Positions 1-8,821 of a DNA stretch of 64,000 bases are shown here, one piece after another. The notes beneath the pieces are model-generated. The model was not told the DNA's origin, did not search any database, and worked only from the letters and a program-made list of their open reading frames with translations. The stretch lies in the NCBI GenBank assembly GCA_964581465.1, contig CAZOOP010000006.1, positions 28,830 to 92,829 on the forward strand, given 5' to 3'. The first letter of the stretch is position 1. Every line of letters begins with the position of its first letter. The position numbers were made by a program, and so were the translations under genes. Source of the stretch: WJMB01 sp964581465 (GTDB lineage: Bacteria; RBG-13-66-14).

Positions 1-2
1 AC

Positions 3-299
3 GAGTTCCGCCGTCGACACTGCCGCCGGGTCGGGCTCAACCGCTGGTCGCTGCGCGAGCGAGTCGACGGCGATTGTGTTTTCCTGGATCCTCACAGCGG
101 CCGCTGCGGTGTTTACCAGGTCCGGCCGAGTCAGTGTCGCAGCTATCCCTTTTGGCCCAGCATCCTGGCCGACCAGGCCTCCTGGGAGGGGGAGAAGCTC
201 AACTGTCCGGGGATCGGCCGAGGCCGGCTGTTCACTCCCGGAGAGATCCGTCGGCTGAGCCGCTCCGCCGACGGCGCGACGGATCATGAGGGCTGGTGA
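3..299 (+). CDS. YkgJ-family cysteine-cluster protein, 3' part only
   Basis: An open frame runs in from the left edge and stops with TGA at 297-299, giving 98 residues of a C-terminal part. Cysteines sit at about fragment residues 7, 25, 35, 45 and 68, in the contexts DGDCVF, GRCGVY, SQCRSYPFW and LNCPGI. This spacing, with the RP-x-x-CRxYPFW block, is what I know of the YkgJ/UPF0153 family, small proteins thought to bind Zn or an Fe-S cluster. The substrate and role of the family are poorly known. The start lies outside the window, so length and operon context upstream cannot be judged. It converges on the tsaB operon. Confidence 0.75.
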   Translation, partial: EFRRRHCRRVGLNRWSLRERVDGDCVFLDPHSGRCGVYQVRPSQCRSYPFWPSILADQASWEGEKLNCPGIGRGRLFTPGEIRRLSRSADGATDHEGW

Positions 300-325
300 A
301 AGGGCCTCGCCGTCGGAATCCTCAA

Positions 326-367
326 GCGAGAAGCCGGAAGCGAGAAGCTGGAAGCGAGAAGCCGGAA
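326..367. repeat. Tandem repeat, three 14-bp units
   Basis: Three consecutive units of GCGAGAAGCYGGAA (326-339, 340-353, 354-367), the middle one differing by one base. It lies in the gap between the convergent YkgJ-like gene and tsaB. No function is evident. Confidence 0.85.
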
Positions 368-473
368 GTCGTCTCCACCATTATAAACCTTTACTTGTCG
401 AATGCCCAACGTGGAGCAAATCGCCCTCTCGGTGAAGATAACGAACCACCCGTCGACGGACTGTTTATGCGGA

Positions 474-1130
474 TCAGCGGCCCTCCAGCGGTTTGGCGGG
501 GGGCCGTTTGAGGTAGAGGGGCCGGGCAGCGAGGGGATCGAGCCGCGCATCGTCTTCGATTCGCATCAGCGTCGCCTCGGCCAGGGGGCGGGGTCGCAGG
601 GTAGCGAAGCCCTTTAGGAGCCGCTCCGGGGCCAGTCGCTCCGAGAGGGATTCGGGGATCAGTCCCAGGTAAACCTCGGCCGGGCGTTGTTCCAGCAGCA
701 GGTCGAGGTTCATCAGCGCCGGTTCCTCCAGGGGCTCGCCACCGCGAAAGCGCCGCACGTAAACGAGCCCGCGCCCGGCGCCGAGGAGCGCGCCCACGGT
801 CTCCTCCGGGCACAAGCGTTCCCGGGCGGCGTGGTGCAGTACGCTCAGGCTGTCCAGGCCGAGCAGGGCCGCGCCCGAGGCCTCGACAAGAGCCAGGGCG
901 GCGGCCAGGCCGACACGGATGCCGGTGAAGGAGCCCGGACCGAGACAGACGGCCACGTAAGCAAGGTCCCGCGCCGACAGGCCGCCCCGCTCCAGACAGT
1001 GACGCGCCGCCGGCAGCAGGCCGCGTCCGCCGGTAACCTCGGGTGGGTACTCCTCTACATGAACGGCGTCGTCGCTGATAAGACATGCTCCGCCGCCGCG
1101 GGTCGCGCAGGCCAGGGCCAACAGCTTCAT
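474..1130 (-). CDS. tsaB: tRNA t6A37 synthesis protein TsaB
   Basis: This 218-residue protein has the actin/HSP70-like fold signature of TsaB, with GPGSFTGIRVG at residues 64-74. TsaB is the scaffold partner of TsaD in transferring threonylcarbamoyl to A37 of ANN-decoding tRNAs in the cytoplasm. The start at 1130 (MKLLALACATRGGG) is chosen because it overlaps the tsaE stop by 4 bases (ATGA), implying translational coupling, and the frame upstream does not look like TsaB. The length is normal for the family (about 220-230). TsaD and TsaC are not in the window. The N-terminal DTS-type phosphate loop is replaced by ACATRGGG, a mild divergence usual for TsaB. Confidence 0.93.
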   Translation of the reverse strand: MKLLALACATRGGGACLISDDAVHVEEYPPEVTGGRGLLPAARHCLERGGLSARDLAYVAVCLGPGSFTGIRVGLAAALALVEASGAALLGLDSLSVLHHAARERLCPEETVGALLGAGRGLVYVRRFRGGEPLEEPALMNLDLLLEQRPAEVYLGLIPESLSERLAPERLLKGFATLRPRPLAEATLMRIEDDARLDPLAARPLYLKRPPAKPLEGR

Positions 1131-1603
1131 CGGAAGTCCTCGGGAAAGGGCGCGGCCAACAGGTGGGAGGGGCCGTCGGGCGAACAGCGCAGGCTGATCT
1201 CCCGGCCCGTCGCCGGTGGGACGGCGAAATCCAGCTCGATCGACAGCGATACAACGGAGAAGACCGCGCGTTCGGGCCACTCCACGGCCAGGACGCCCTC
1301 AGGTCCGGGCAGTTCATCGAGTCCCAACTGGGCCGCCTCCTCTTCCTCGCCGCCCAGACGGTAGAGGTCGGCGTGGTGCAGGGTAAGGCGGCCGCGCAGG
1401 CGGCGGATGAGCTGGAAGGTCGGGCTGCGCACACCGCGATGAATCCCCAAACCCGCTCCCAGACCGCGCACCAGCGTGGTCTTGCCCGCTCCCAGGGGGC
1501 CGCTGAGCAGCAGCGTCTCGCCACCGCGGCAGCGCGCGCCGAGCAGACGCCCCAGGGTGAGGGCGGCGGCGACATCGGGCAGACGGCGGCGCAGTTCGAT
1601 CAT
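1127..1603 (-). CDS. tsaE: tRNA t6A37 synthesis ATPase TsaE
   Basis: A 158-residue P-loop protein with Walker A GPLGAGKTT at residues 35-43, the SPTF motif at 60-63 and the H-x-DLYR element that follows it, all diagnostic of TsaE. It is the ATPase that resets the TsaB-TsaD complex during t6A formation. The start at 1603 overlaps the upstream gene stop by 4 bases (ATGA), and its own stop overlaps the tsaB start in the same way, so three genes are tightly coupled. Family length is about 150-160 residues, so it appears complete. Confidence 0.95.
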   Translation of the reverse strand: MIELRRRLPDVAAALTLGRLLGARCRGGETLLLSGPLGAGKTTLVRGLGAGLGIHRGVRSPTFQLIRRLRGRLTLHHADLYRLGGEEEEAAQLGLDELPGPEGVLAVEWPERAVFSVVSLSIELDFAVPPATGREISLRCSPDGPSHLLAAPFPEDFR

Positions 1604-3483
1604 TTGAAGTACCACAATGAGCCCAGAGCCAGGCTGGAATCGCTTTCCAGACCCTTGAAGGTGATGATGACCAGGGGTTGGCCCGGAATTATCCGCACCA
1701 TCAGCTCGTTCCACCTCTGCGGCTCGACCTCGTGGAACTCCGAGCCGCCCTGTGTCTCGCTGCGGACCTCCAGCTCCGGCGTGTTCCGGTAACAGAAGCG
1801 CAGGCAGACCAGGGTCGTTTCCTGGGGTAGGGCGAGCTCGAGGCGCAGAGCGTCGGCGTTCTCGAAAACCAGGCAGGTGTCGGCCACCTCCGCGCGTCGC
1901 CCGGCGATGACCTGATCATGGACGATCAGTTCCCAGCGCGGTCGAACCCCGGCCAGGGTGTCGAAAGCCACCTGTTGAAGAGCGTCGGAATCGCCGCCGA
2001 GTTCGATGAACTCGAGCAGGCGCCGCCCCTGCAGGGCTTCGATTACCGACGGCGTCCAGAGACCGAAGCGCCGCTCCAGGGGCACCCAGTCCAGCCGCCA
2101 GAGGCCGCGTTCGCCATCGCCGTCCTCCAGTACCAGGGCGGCCAGGGGGTTGGCGGCTATCTCCTCGTGGATTCCGGGTTCGCTGACCAGGTAGCCGGGT
2201 CGGCGAAAGCGGGGGTCCATGGCGCGATCTTCAAGGACCGTGGCGATGACGCGCGGGTACTCGCTGATCCTCGGCGGTAGGGCGCCGGAGAGATCGGCGA
2301 CACGCAGGCCGCCATGCTGCAAATACAGCCCCGGGTGGAGGGTGGCCACACAACTGCGCTCCGGCAGCAGGTCCGCTGCGCGTCGCTGAAAATCGACGGC
2401 GCCCTCGGGGACGGCGTCGGATTCGAAGGCGAGCAGCCCCGGAACCACCATCAGCGACGCCGCGGCCCCGGCGATCAGGCGCCGCCGTCGTCCCCCCGTC
2501 CGTTGAGCGCTCCAGATAACCACCGCCGTGACCACCAGGGGGCTCAACCAAAGCAGGATCAGACCATCGCCGCGCATCACCAACCCGCCCAGAGCCAGGG
2601 CGATTACCAGCATCGCAGCCGAGAGGCGCCAGCGCATCCGGGGAACGGCGAAGCCCACCGTCAAGGCTACGGTAATCATGCCGATCACCGAGCCACCCAG
2701 ATTGCGCACCAGGGAATGGGGCAAGGCCAGCACCAAACCCAGGCGCTCCACCGCCCGGCCGCCCGGGGCGTCGGCGAGCGGCGTCAGGACGTCCTCCAGC
2801 GGCGGCGCGCCCCAGGCCGTGCGGGCCAGCAGGGCCCTTACCACAGCCAGGGCGCAGGGAATCAGCAGCCAGAACAGCCGGGGGCTCAACTGTTCGCCCT
2901 TGAGCGAGTCCACGGCGGGCACGGCGGCGCAGATGGCCAGAGCGGCGAACATCCCGGCGTAGGTCGTCAGCGTCAGCAGGATCACGGGCGGCACGACCAC
3001 GGCGATGCGCCGCTCCAGGATACCGCAGACGGCCCAGGCCAACAACAATGCCGGCAGGGCCTGGGGATCGCCGCCGAGGACGGAGCCCACAAGGGGCGCG
3101 CAGACCAGCGCCGCGGCGACGGCGATGGCCGAGACGCGTTCCTCGGCGCCCAGCAGGCGGGCCAGGCGTCGCAGGACCAACAGCCAGCCCAGCAGCAGCA
3201 GGGCGTTGAGCAGGTGCAGGCTCCAGCGCGCCCCGGCTTTACCGCCCAACAGGCGGCCCAGGGCCAGCGGAAAGACTTGCAGCGGATCGGCGGCGGCGTC
3301 GCTGGAGGGGTCCTCGGGGTTGATCCGCAAGGACTCCCCGGCCGCCAACTGACCGGCGTAGTGCAGTTGCAGGCGGGCGGTGTCGTGCAGACCCCCGCCG
3401 GCGAGATGCCAGACGAGAACCACCAGGGCCCAGAGCAGGATCAGCCCCGCCGTCAACCAGCGCTTACGTTTCTCGGTTTCCAT
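1600..3483 (-). CDS. Large polytopic membrane protein, unknown function
   Basis: The 627-residue product starts METEKRKRW at 3483, inside the end of mazG, and stops in a 4-base overlap with tsaE. About ten hydrophobic helices fill residues 10-370 (for example WLTAGLILLWALVVLVW and IAVVVPPVILLTLTTYAG), followed by a soluble C-terminal region of about 250 residues. The layout resembles GT-C glycosyltransferases or related envelope proteins with a periplasmic C-terminal domain, but I see no certain catalytic motif such as an Asp-rich first loop. Its tight placement between mazG and tsaE suggests co-transcription, not a shared pathway. Confidence 0.8.
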   Translation of the reverse strand: METEKRKRWLTAGLILLWALVVLVWHLAGGGLHDTARLQLHYAGQLAAGESLRINPEDPSSDAAADPLQVFPLALGRLLGGKAGARWSLHLLNALLLLGWLLVLRRLARLLGAEERVSAIAVAAALVCAPLVGSVLGGDPQALPALLLAWAVCGILERRIAVVVPPVILLTLTTYAGMFAALAICAAVPAVDSLKGEQLSPRLFWLLIPCALAVVRALLARTAWGAPPLEDVLTPLADAPGGRAVERLGLVLALPHSLVRNLGGSVIGMITVALTVGFAVPRMRWRLSAAMLVIALALGGLVMRGDGLILLWLSPLVVTAVVIWSAQRTGGRRRRLIAGAAASLMVVPGLLAFESDAVPEGAVDFQRRAADLLPERSCVATLHPGLYLQHGGLRVADLSGALPPRISEYPRVIATVLEDRAMDPRFRRPGYLVSEPGIHEEIAANPLAALVLEDGDGERGLWRLDWVPLERRFGLWTPSVIEALQGRRLLEFIELGGDSDALQQVAFDTLAGVRPRWELIVHDQVIAGRRAEVADTCLVFENADALRLELALPQETTLVCLRFCYRNTPELEVRSETQGGSEFHEVEPQRWNELMVRIIPGQPLVIITFKGLESDSSLALGSLWYFK

Positions 3484-4306
3484 CGTCTCGTTTGGCTCGC
3501 CGCCAGGCCTCGTCCAGCTCCGCGAAACCGCAGTCGTTGAAGCGCCGCCCGCGGGCGACCAGTTCACTTTCCATCCGGCGGATCCGCCGGCGGAACTTCT
3601 CCAGGGTGCGCCGCAGGGCCAGGCCCGGGTCGATCTCCAGGAAGCGACCCAGGTTGGCCACGGTGAACAGCAGATCGCCCAGCTCGTCTTCGATCTCGGC
3701 TCGCCCGCCCCGCTTCACACTCTCACGCAGCTCGGCGAACTCCTCCTCGATCTTGCCCAGCACCCCGGCGATATCGGGCCAGTCGAAGCGGTAGTGGGCG
3801 GCCTTCTCGGCCAGGCGGACCGCGAGTAGCAAGGGCGGCGTCTTGGGCGGGACGCGCTCCAGGGCCCGGGTCAGCGGCAGGGGCGGTTCCGCGCCCTCGG
3901 CCGCCTCCTCGCCATGCTTGATCTTCTCCCAGTTGCGGATGACCGCCTCGGCGTCCTCGAGCTCGGGGCCGTCCTTGGCGAAGACATGGGGGTGACGGCA
4001 ACGCATCTTGGCTCTGGCGGCCACCAGGGCGTCTTCCAGGCTGAAGCGACCCTCACGACGGGCCAGCAGACCGATGAAACAGGCCACGTAGATGACGTCG
4101 CCCAGCTCCTCGGTCATCTCGTCAGCTTCGCCCGTAGCAACGGCGTCGTAGAACTCGTAGGCCTCTTCGATCAGGTAGCGCGCCGTGGTCTCCACACTCT
4201 GAGCGCGGTCCCAGGCGCAGCCGTCGGGCGACAGCAGCGTCTCCAGGGTCCGTAGCAGCTCCTCGTAGGCCTTGGCCGTCACAGATATCTTCCTTGTCAG
4301 TGCCAT
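3464..4306 (-). CDS. mazG: Nucleoside triphosphate pyrophosphohydrolase MazG
   Basis: A 280-residue protein with two MazG domains. The first has CAWD...ETTARYLIEEAYE and EELGDVIYVA, the second KIEEEFAELRE and EIEDELGDLLF; the acidic E-E-x-x-E and E-x-x-D residues bind Mg. In between lie the family landmarks RHPHVF, NWEKIK and FDWPD. MazG hydrolyses NTPs or dNTPs to the monophosphate and PPi and is viewed as house-cleaning. The start at 4306 (MALTRKISV) is taken over longer in-frame options because upstream sequence is not MazG-like. It is the first gene of a leftward operon driven by the promoter at 4488-4517, with about 180 bases of leader. Confidence 0.93.
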   Translation of the reverse strand: MALTRKISVTAKAYEELLRTLETLLSPDGCAWDRAQSVETTARYLIEEAYEFYDAVATGEADEMTEELGDVIYVACFIGLLARREGRFSLEDALVAARAKMRCRHPHVFAKDGPELEDAEAVIRNWEKIKHGEEAAEGAEPPLPLTRALERVPPKTPPLLLAVRLAEKAAHYRFDWPDIAGVLGKIEEEFAELRESVKRGGRAEIEDELGDLLFTVANLGRFLEIDPGLALRRTLEKFRRRIRRMESELVARGRRFNDCGFAELDEAWRRAKRDDGNRET

Positions 4307-4487
4307 ACGGCGCCTGGATGCGAGACGACGCCGTTGGATCGCGGCCCCTGGGCCCCGAGCATTTTTGCGGTTGAGCGCCCTTTGTCGCTTCGCGCCGGTG
4401 GGCGCGGCGGTTCCGTCTGGGTCCTCCCGCGCAGTTCCGGGAACCACCCGCGGCGTGTCGGATGGGTCCGCTTCGGACGACGCGGCG

Positions 4488-4517
4488 AGTATACGGGGGC
4501 GCCCGGCGGGGTGTCAA
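4488..4517 (-). promoter_or_regulatory. Sigma-70-type promoter of the mazG-tsaE-tsaB operon
   Basis: On the minus strand TTGACA (4517-4512) and TATACT (4493-4488) are 18 bases apart. It points toward mazG and lies almost back-to-back with the pfkA promoter. Confidence 0.75.
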
Positions 4518-4526
4518 TCCACCGCG

Positions 4527-4555
4527 TTGACCCCGCGCCCGGCCTGTGCTACGCT
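4527..4555 (+). promoter_or_regulatory. Sigma-70-type promoter of pfkA
   Basis: TTGACC at 4527-4532, 17 bases, then TACGCT at 4550-4555 preceded by TGTGC (extended -10). It lies 126 bases upstream of the proposed pfkA start. Confidence 0.7.
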
Positions 4556-4680
4556 AGCTCAATCATTCCAGCGAACGATTGCCGCTCTGCGGCGGCGCTC
4601 AGGCGGGCTCCCTCTCTCAGCGCCTCCGCCGGGCGTCGGAGCCGAACGTTCTCGAAGCTGACTCGGCAACGGAGGTCGAG

Positions 4681-5649
4681 CTGAAGATCGTCGTCTTGAC
4701 ATCGGGCGGCGACGCGCCGGGGATGAACGCCGCGGTGCGCGCCGTGGTCCGCTCCGGGCTCCACCGGGGCTGGGAGGTCCAGGGGGCACTCAACGGCTAC
4801 CGGGGCCTGCTTGACGGCGAGCTGCGCCACCTGGTCAGCCGCGACGTCGGCGGAATCATCGACCGCGGCGGCACCTTCCTGGGCACCTCGCGCTGCCCGG
4901 AGTTCCAAGAAAACGAAGCGCGAAGAACGCTTTACGATCGCCTGGTCCGGCAGGGTGTCGAAGGACTGGTGGTTATCGGCGGCAATGGCTCGCTGGCCGG
5001 AGCCCACGATGTGGCCGTGGAGAGCCCCCTGAGCGTGGTCGGCGTGCCGGCCTCGATCGACAACGACCTCTACGGCTCCGACAACTCCATCGGCTTCGAC
5101 ACGGCGGTCAACACGGCCCTGGACTCCGTGGACCGCCTGCGCCAGACCGCCGACAGCCACCACCGCATCTTCGTCGTCGAGGTGATGGGGCGCGAATGCG
5201 GCTCCCTGGCCCTCGAGGTGGCCCTGGCCGGAGGAGCGGAAGCGGCCGTCGTCCCCGAGGTTCCCGAAAGCGGGAACCTGGAGGAACTGGCCGCCCGTCT
5301 GGTCCGTAACCTGAAGGTGGGGCGCAAGAAGTCCGCCGTGGTCCTGCTGGCCGAAGGCGCCGGCGAGGCGCCCGATCTTACCGCCCGGCTGGCCGAACTG
5401 ACCGGGCTGGAGTGCCGGGCCACCATCCTGGGGCACATCCAGCGCGGTGGCGCTCCGACCTCCTATGACCGCAACCTGGCCTCGCGCTTGGGCGCGGCGG
5501 CGACTACAGTCCTCGTCGAGGGCCGAAGCGACGTGATGGTGGGTCTGGTGGCCAACCGGCTGGTCGAAACACCCCTGGTCGAGGTGTTGGCTCACGAACA
5601 TCGTTTCAACCACGAGGAATACAAACTGCTCAGCGTCCTGAGCATTTAA
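4681..5649 (+). CDS. pfkA: 6-phosphofructokinase, ATP type, with altered ATP-site Asp
   Basis: The 322-residue product phosphorylates fructose 6-phosphate in glycolysis. Visible motifs are TSGGDAPGMN (7-16), IGGNGS (99-104), SIDND (125-129, catalytic Asp127), GSDNSIGFDTA, VEVMGRECG and GHIQRGG. Gly103 after the GGN marks the ATP rather than PPi type. The residue matching E. coli Asp103, which holds Mg-ATP, is Asn (codon AAT at 4984-4986). No ATG, GTG or TTG fits the family N-terminus; a GGAGG at 4671-4675 lies 5 bases before CTG 4681, so a CTG start is proposed. A TTG at 4579 would add 34 unlikely residues. The bactofilin gene follows after 11 bases. Confidence 0.92.
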   Translation: MKIVVLTSGGDAPGMNAAVRAVVRSGLHRGWEVQGALNGYRGLLDGELRHLVSRDVGGIIDRGGTFLGTSRCPEFQENEARRTLYDRLVRQGVEGLVVIGGNGSLAGAHDVAVESPLSVVGVPASIDNDLYGSDNSIGFDTAVNTALDSVDRLRQTADSHHRIFVVEVMGRECGSLALEVALAGGAEAAVVPEVPESGNLEELAARLVRNLKVGRKKSAVVLLAEGAGEAPDLTARLAELTGLECRATILGHIQRGGAPTSYDRNLASRLGAAATTVLVEGRSDVMVGLVANRLVETPLVEVLAHEHRFNHEEYKLLSVLSI

Positions 5650-5660
5650 CCGGGATAACC

Positions 5661-6113
5661 ATGGGTCTTTTCTCACGTAAAAAGGACCGCGCCAAGAAAA
5701 AGCAGAAGCAAACGGCCCCCGAGCCCGCCAAGCCCGTCGTCGTCCGCAACGATCCACCGGTCAGCTTCTTTGTCGCCCCCGGAGACACCCTGACGGGGCA
5801 TCTGCGAGGCAACGCCAACGTGCTGATCCGGGGCGCCTTCGAAGGGGAGATCGAGGTCTCGGGGCTTGTCTGGGTCGCCGAGGACGCCGAACTATTCGGC
5901 TTCGTCCAGTGCAGCGACGCCCATCTGGCGGGAAAGGTCGGCGGCACGGTCCGCGCCGAAGGCGTCATCGACCTGAACCCGAACGTCGAGTGCCGGGCCG
6001 AGCTCGAGTACGGCCGTATCTGGCGCGACGGCGCCTTCGAGAAGCCCCCCGCCCCCGAGCCGCCGGCCGAGGATGCCACGGCGCAAACCAGCGGAACGAC
6101 GCCGGAAGGCTAG
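5661..6113 (+). CDS. Bactofilin (polymer-forming cytoskeletal protein)
   Basis: The 150-residue product has a Lys-rich N-terminal tail (MGLFSRKKDRAKKKQK), a central right-handed beta-helix region of about residues 32-125 with regularly spaced Gly (TLTGHLRGNANVLIRG, GLVWVAEDAELFG) and a Pro/Glu-rich C-terminal tail. This is the bactofilin architecture; members form nucleotide-free filaments tied to the membrane and act in cell shape or localisation of wall enzymes. It starts 11 bases after pfkA and probably shares its transcript. No peptidoglycan hydrolase is directly adjacent, although a lytic transglycosylase lies 3 kb on. Confidence 0.88.
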   Translation: MGLFSRKKDRAKKKQKQTAPEPAKPVVVRNDPPVSFFVAPGDTLTGHLRGNANVLIRGAFEGEIEVSGLVWVAEDAELFGFVQCSDAHLAGKVGGTVRAEGVIDLNPNVECRAELEYGRIWRDGAFEKPPAPEPPAEDATAQTSGTTPEG

Positions 6114-6380
6114 CCCGGCGACAGGCTCGGTACGCCGGCCGTAACACGTATCTACGTCGCCTGATCGACCCGCACCGTGCAAGCGTCCCACGAGACGAAA
6201 CAGCCCACCCGGTGAGAACTCCGCTCCCGCCGAAGCGCCGTCGCCCCGGTTTGCGTCGCGCGATCCTCCGGAGGTGAGCGGCGGGGAGCGAACAGCGAGG
6301 GACGCTAAATCCAGCGGTCGGCCCGGTTCGACCGGACGAACCCTCAGCGCCGAAACCCGGCGTTACGTGAAGGAGTAAAG

Positions 6381-6743
6381 ATGCGCACGCTCAGCATTGT
6401 ACTCTGTATTCTGTTGGCCGGCATTCCGGCCCTGGCAGCCGATCCCGACGGTGATTCCGGCGACGCGGGCACGGAAAACGAAGACAACTACACGATGACT
6501 ATCGTGGTCGCCGGGGCCATCGCCCTGGGTCTGCTGGCCCTGGCTCTGTTCTCCGATGATGACGGCGACGACGGTGACGAAGAGGTGATCGTCTCCTCCG
6601 ACGACGGCGATACATCGGCGGCGGATTCGAGCGATGACGGCGACGACGATACAGCCGACGATAGTACCGACGATGAAGACGGCGAGGCCGACGACGAAGA
6701 CGTCCGCGACGCCGACCTCTTCCGCGAGATCGAGGGCGATTAA
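6381..6743 (+). CDS. Small exported membrane protein with acidic tail
   Basis: A 120-residue protein with an N-terminal signal peptide (MRTLSIVLCILLAGIPALA), a short acidic linker, one hydrophobic helix at about 39-58 (TIVVAGAIALGLLALALF) and a C-terminal half made almost entirely of Asp, Glu, Ser and Thr. GAAGGAG at 6369-6375 precedes the ATG. I recognise no family. The acidic low-complexity tail recurs in other secreted proteins of the window (14021-15139, 18939-19871), and may bind cations or serve as a flexible spacer; that is inference. Confidence 0.75.
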   Translation: MRTLSIVLCILLAGIPALAADPDGDSGDAGTENEDNYTMTIVVAGAIALGLLALALFSDDDGDDGDEEVIVSSDDGDTSAADSSDDGDDDTADDSTDDEDGEADDEDVRDADLFREIEGD

Positions 6744-6763
6744 CTCCCAACCCGAGGAAGACG

Positions 6764-7717
6764 ATGCGGCTGATGCGAAATCCACGGTTGTTACTGCCGT
6801 TTCTCCCGGTACTCTTCGCCCTGGCGCTGACGGGCTGTGAAGAGGAAGAGACCGCGATTGTCGAACCCGGCACCTGCTGGGTCTACTCCAGTAACTCTGA
6901 TCGCTTGACCCTGGTCGACGACAACGGTGACCTCGATATCGTCGTCAACGATCCCGGGGCGGCCGCCGCGCTGGCCGCCGACACCAACGACGGCACAGTC
7001 TGGCTGGTCGATACGGCCAACCGGCGGCTGCTCAAGTACAGCCCCGAGGGTGTCCTGCTGCGACTGATCAGCGGATTCGCCGGACCCCTCGACGTGGCCG
7101 TCAACCCCGATACCCGCGATGTCTATCTACTTGACGCCGGCGCGGGGAGTCTGACCGCTTTCGATAAAGACGGCGAGGAGCTCTGGAGCCTGGACGCATC
7201 CTACCAGCCCGTCGAGGTCGTCATCAGCGGCGCCGCCGGCGCCCGGCGGCTGATCATCATCGGACCCGACGAGCTGCGTTGCGTTGACGCCGAGCTGGGT
7301 CAGCAGCTCTGGAGCCTCGACATAGAACGCGACCTGGAGTACCGAATCGATGCCGCTGTCGAGGCCGAATCGTTCTGGCTCTGCGACGGCGACACCCTCG
7401 ATCGACGCTCCTTGAACGACGGTTCGGTCGAGTACAACCACGACGACGCCGCACAGCCCCGGCGCGTGGGCGTCAACAACCTGGGTTGCTGGTTCTACGA
7501 CGCCGCCGACGGTGATCTGTATCTCATCGACGACACCGGCGCCGAACTGGCCGAGATCGAAGACCTGCCCGGCGTGCCCGAACTGGGCGGCACCGGCGAC
7601 AAGCTCTGGCTGATCGTCGAGAGCGACGATCTGGTGGCCCTCTACGACGATAACGGCGACGAGGTCGTGCGCACCACCGCCGTGGTCGGCCCGGCGGTGC
7701 TGGGTCCCGTGCGCTGA
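6764..7717 (+). CDS. Lipoprotein with beta-propeller-like repeats
   Basis: The 317-residue product begins with a lipoprotein signal ending LALTGC (Cys at about 27), so it is predicted to be lipid-anchored in the envelope. The rest is a run of about 40-residue repeats of the form xVxLVDDNGDL, VWLVDTANRRLLKYSPEG, DVYLLDAGAGSLTAFDKDGEELWSL (quoted in parts), typical of NHL/PQQ/WD-like propellers. Repeats such as WSLDA and WSLDI echo PQQ-type blades. GAGGAAG precedes the ATG at 6764. It follows the acidic protein by 20 bases and ends at a strong terminator. Binding partner unknown. Confidence 0.8.
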   Translation: MRLMRNPRLLLPFLPVLFALALTGCEEEETAIVEPGTCWVYSSNSDRLTLVDDNGDLDIVVNDPGAAAALAADTNDGTVWLVDTANRRLLKYSPEGVLLRLISGFAGPLDVAVNPDTRDVYLLDAGAGSLTAFDKDGEELWSLDASYQPVEVVISGAAGARRLIIIGPDELRCVDAELGQQLWSLDIERDLEYRIDAAVEAESFWLCDGDTLDRRSLNDGSVEYNHDDAAQPRRVGVNNLGCWFYDAADGDLYLIDDTGAELAEIEDLPGVPELGGTGDKLWLIVESDDLVALYDDNGDEVVRTTAVVGPAVLGPVR

Positions 7718-7740
7718 CGACGACTGTTCACAATTGCTCG

Positions 7741-7766
7741 ACAAAGGACCCCGAAGGGTCCTTTGT
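7741..7766 (+). terminator. Intrinsic terminator after the propeller lipoprotein
   Basis: An 11-bp perfect stem (ACAAAGGACCC / GGGTCCTTTGT) with loop CGAA, followed by TACTTT. It closes the 6381-7717 unit. Confidence 0.85.
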
Positions 7767-7888
7767 TACTTTCAAGGCTCGGCTGATTATCCCGACGGTG
7801 CCCGAGAACCTTGCCAGAACAGCCGCCAGGCGTTAAAATCGCTAATGCAACTTGGATCGTCGATCACCCTCCACCCGCCGGGAGCCCC

Positions 7889-8734
7889 ATGCAGGGTCGA
7901 GTAGAGCTGATGCGCGCCCGCCGCAAGCGGCGCAGGCAGCGGATCATCATCACCAGCGTGGTCGTCGCCGTGGTGCTCACCGGCGCCCTGCTGCTCTGGC
8001 GCCCCTGGGAGGATGACGAAGCCGCCGAGCTTGTCGACGACGGCGGAGAAACCGCCGAGGTCATTACGCCCGACAACGGTGGACCGACCACAGGCAACGG
8101 CGGTGACGGTGGAGAAGAGCCCGCCGAAGTCGGGGAAACCGTGGGTGCAGGCCCCACGGACCCCGCCGAGCTGCGCTTCCTGCTCTGGAGCGCCGGCGGC
8201 GGCGAAAGGGCCGTGCGCAACGCCGAGTTCGAGCTTTCCCAACTCACCGGTCAGGCCGCTGAGGAGCTCAACCACGAAGTCAAGCGCCCGGCCTTCGACA
8301 CCCGCCTGCCCTCCGCCGTCTACTACCACGGCCAGGCCCCCCTGCTCGCCAGCTTCTCCGCCTCCCTGGCCGACCGCCTCGACGGCGGAACCGCCCGGAA
8401 AGTGGAACTGACCATCGTTCTGGGCGCCGACATCCGCAGCCTGCTGGGCAACACCCCGGCCGAGCTGGACTCGACGGCCCTCGACGGCCTCACCGCAGAA
8501 GTGCTCAACGGCTGCGGCATAAACGGCGTGGCCGGTGAGACCTCGAACCTGCTGAAGCGCTTGGGCGTCAGCGTATTGAATCCGCGCAACTACGAGCACT
8601 TCGACCTGGCCGAGACCCGACTCTACTACTCGCCGGGTAGTTTCGAAGCCGCCTACGAGCTCAAGGAGCTCCTCGGACTACCGGGCAAGGTCAGCCCGAT
8701 CCCCTACGACATCCAGGTCATCCTGGGCGATTGA
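7889..8734 (+). CDS. Membrane-anchored LytR_C-domain protein
   Basis: The product of 281 residues has a short Arg-rich cytoplasmic start (MRARRKRRRQR), one transmembrane helix (about 18-38, IIITSVVVAVVLTGALLLW), an acidic and Gly/Thr-rich linker and a globular C-terminal region. The last 90 residues (AEVLNGCGINGVAGETSNLLKRLG, quoted in part, to IQVILGD) match the LytR/CpsA C-terminal domain, often found on envelope proteins. The start ATG 7889 has GGGAG 4 bases ahead; a TTG at 7811 is less likely. The catalytic LCP domain is absent. A terminator follows at 8822. Confidence 0.8.
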   Translation: MQGRVELMRARRKRRRQRIIITSVVVAVVLTGALLLWRPWEDDEAAELVDDGGETAEVITPDNGGPTTGNGGDGGEEPAEVGETVGAGPTDPAELRFLLWSAGGGERAVRNAEFELSQLTGQAAEELNHEVKRPAFDTRLPSAVYYHGQAPLLASFSASLADRLDGGTARKVELTIVLGADIRSLLGNTPAELDSTALDGLTAEVLNGCGINGVAGETSNLLKRLGVSVLNPRNYEHFDLAETRLYYSPGSFEAAYELKELLGLPGKVSPIPYDIQVILGD

Positions 8735-8821
8735 GCTTGACAGCGCCTCCTTCGCAACGCTTATCCCGCCAACGGCGCGCAATGAACGGCAAGCGACTGC
8801 GATACCAACGGCTTAAAAACC

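Noticed and set aside
2314..3540. Open frame of over 400 codons on the plus strand, opposite the membrane protein
   Set aside because: Gln/Arg/Ala-rich composition with no fold signal; it is the antisense of a real polytopic protein in GC-rich DNA.
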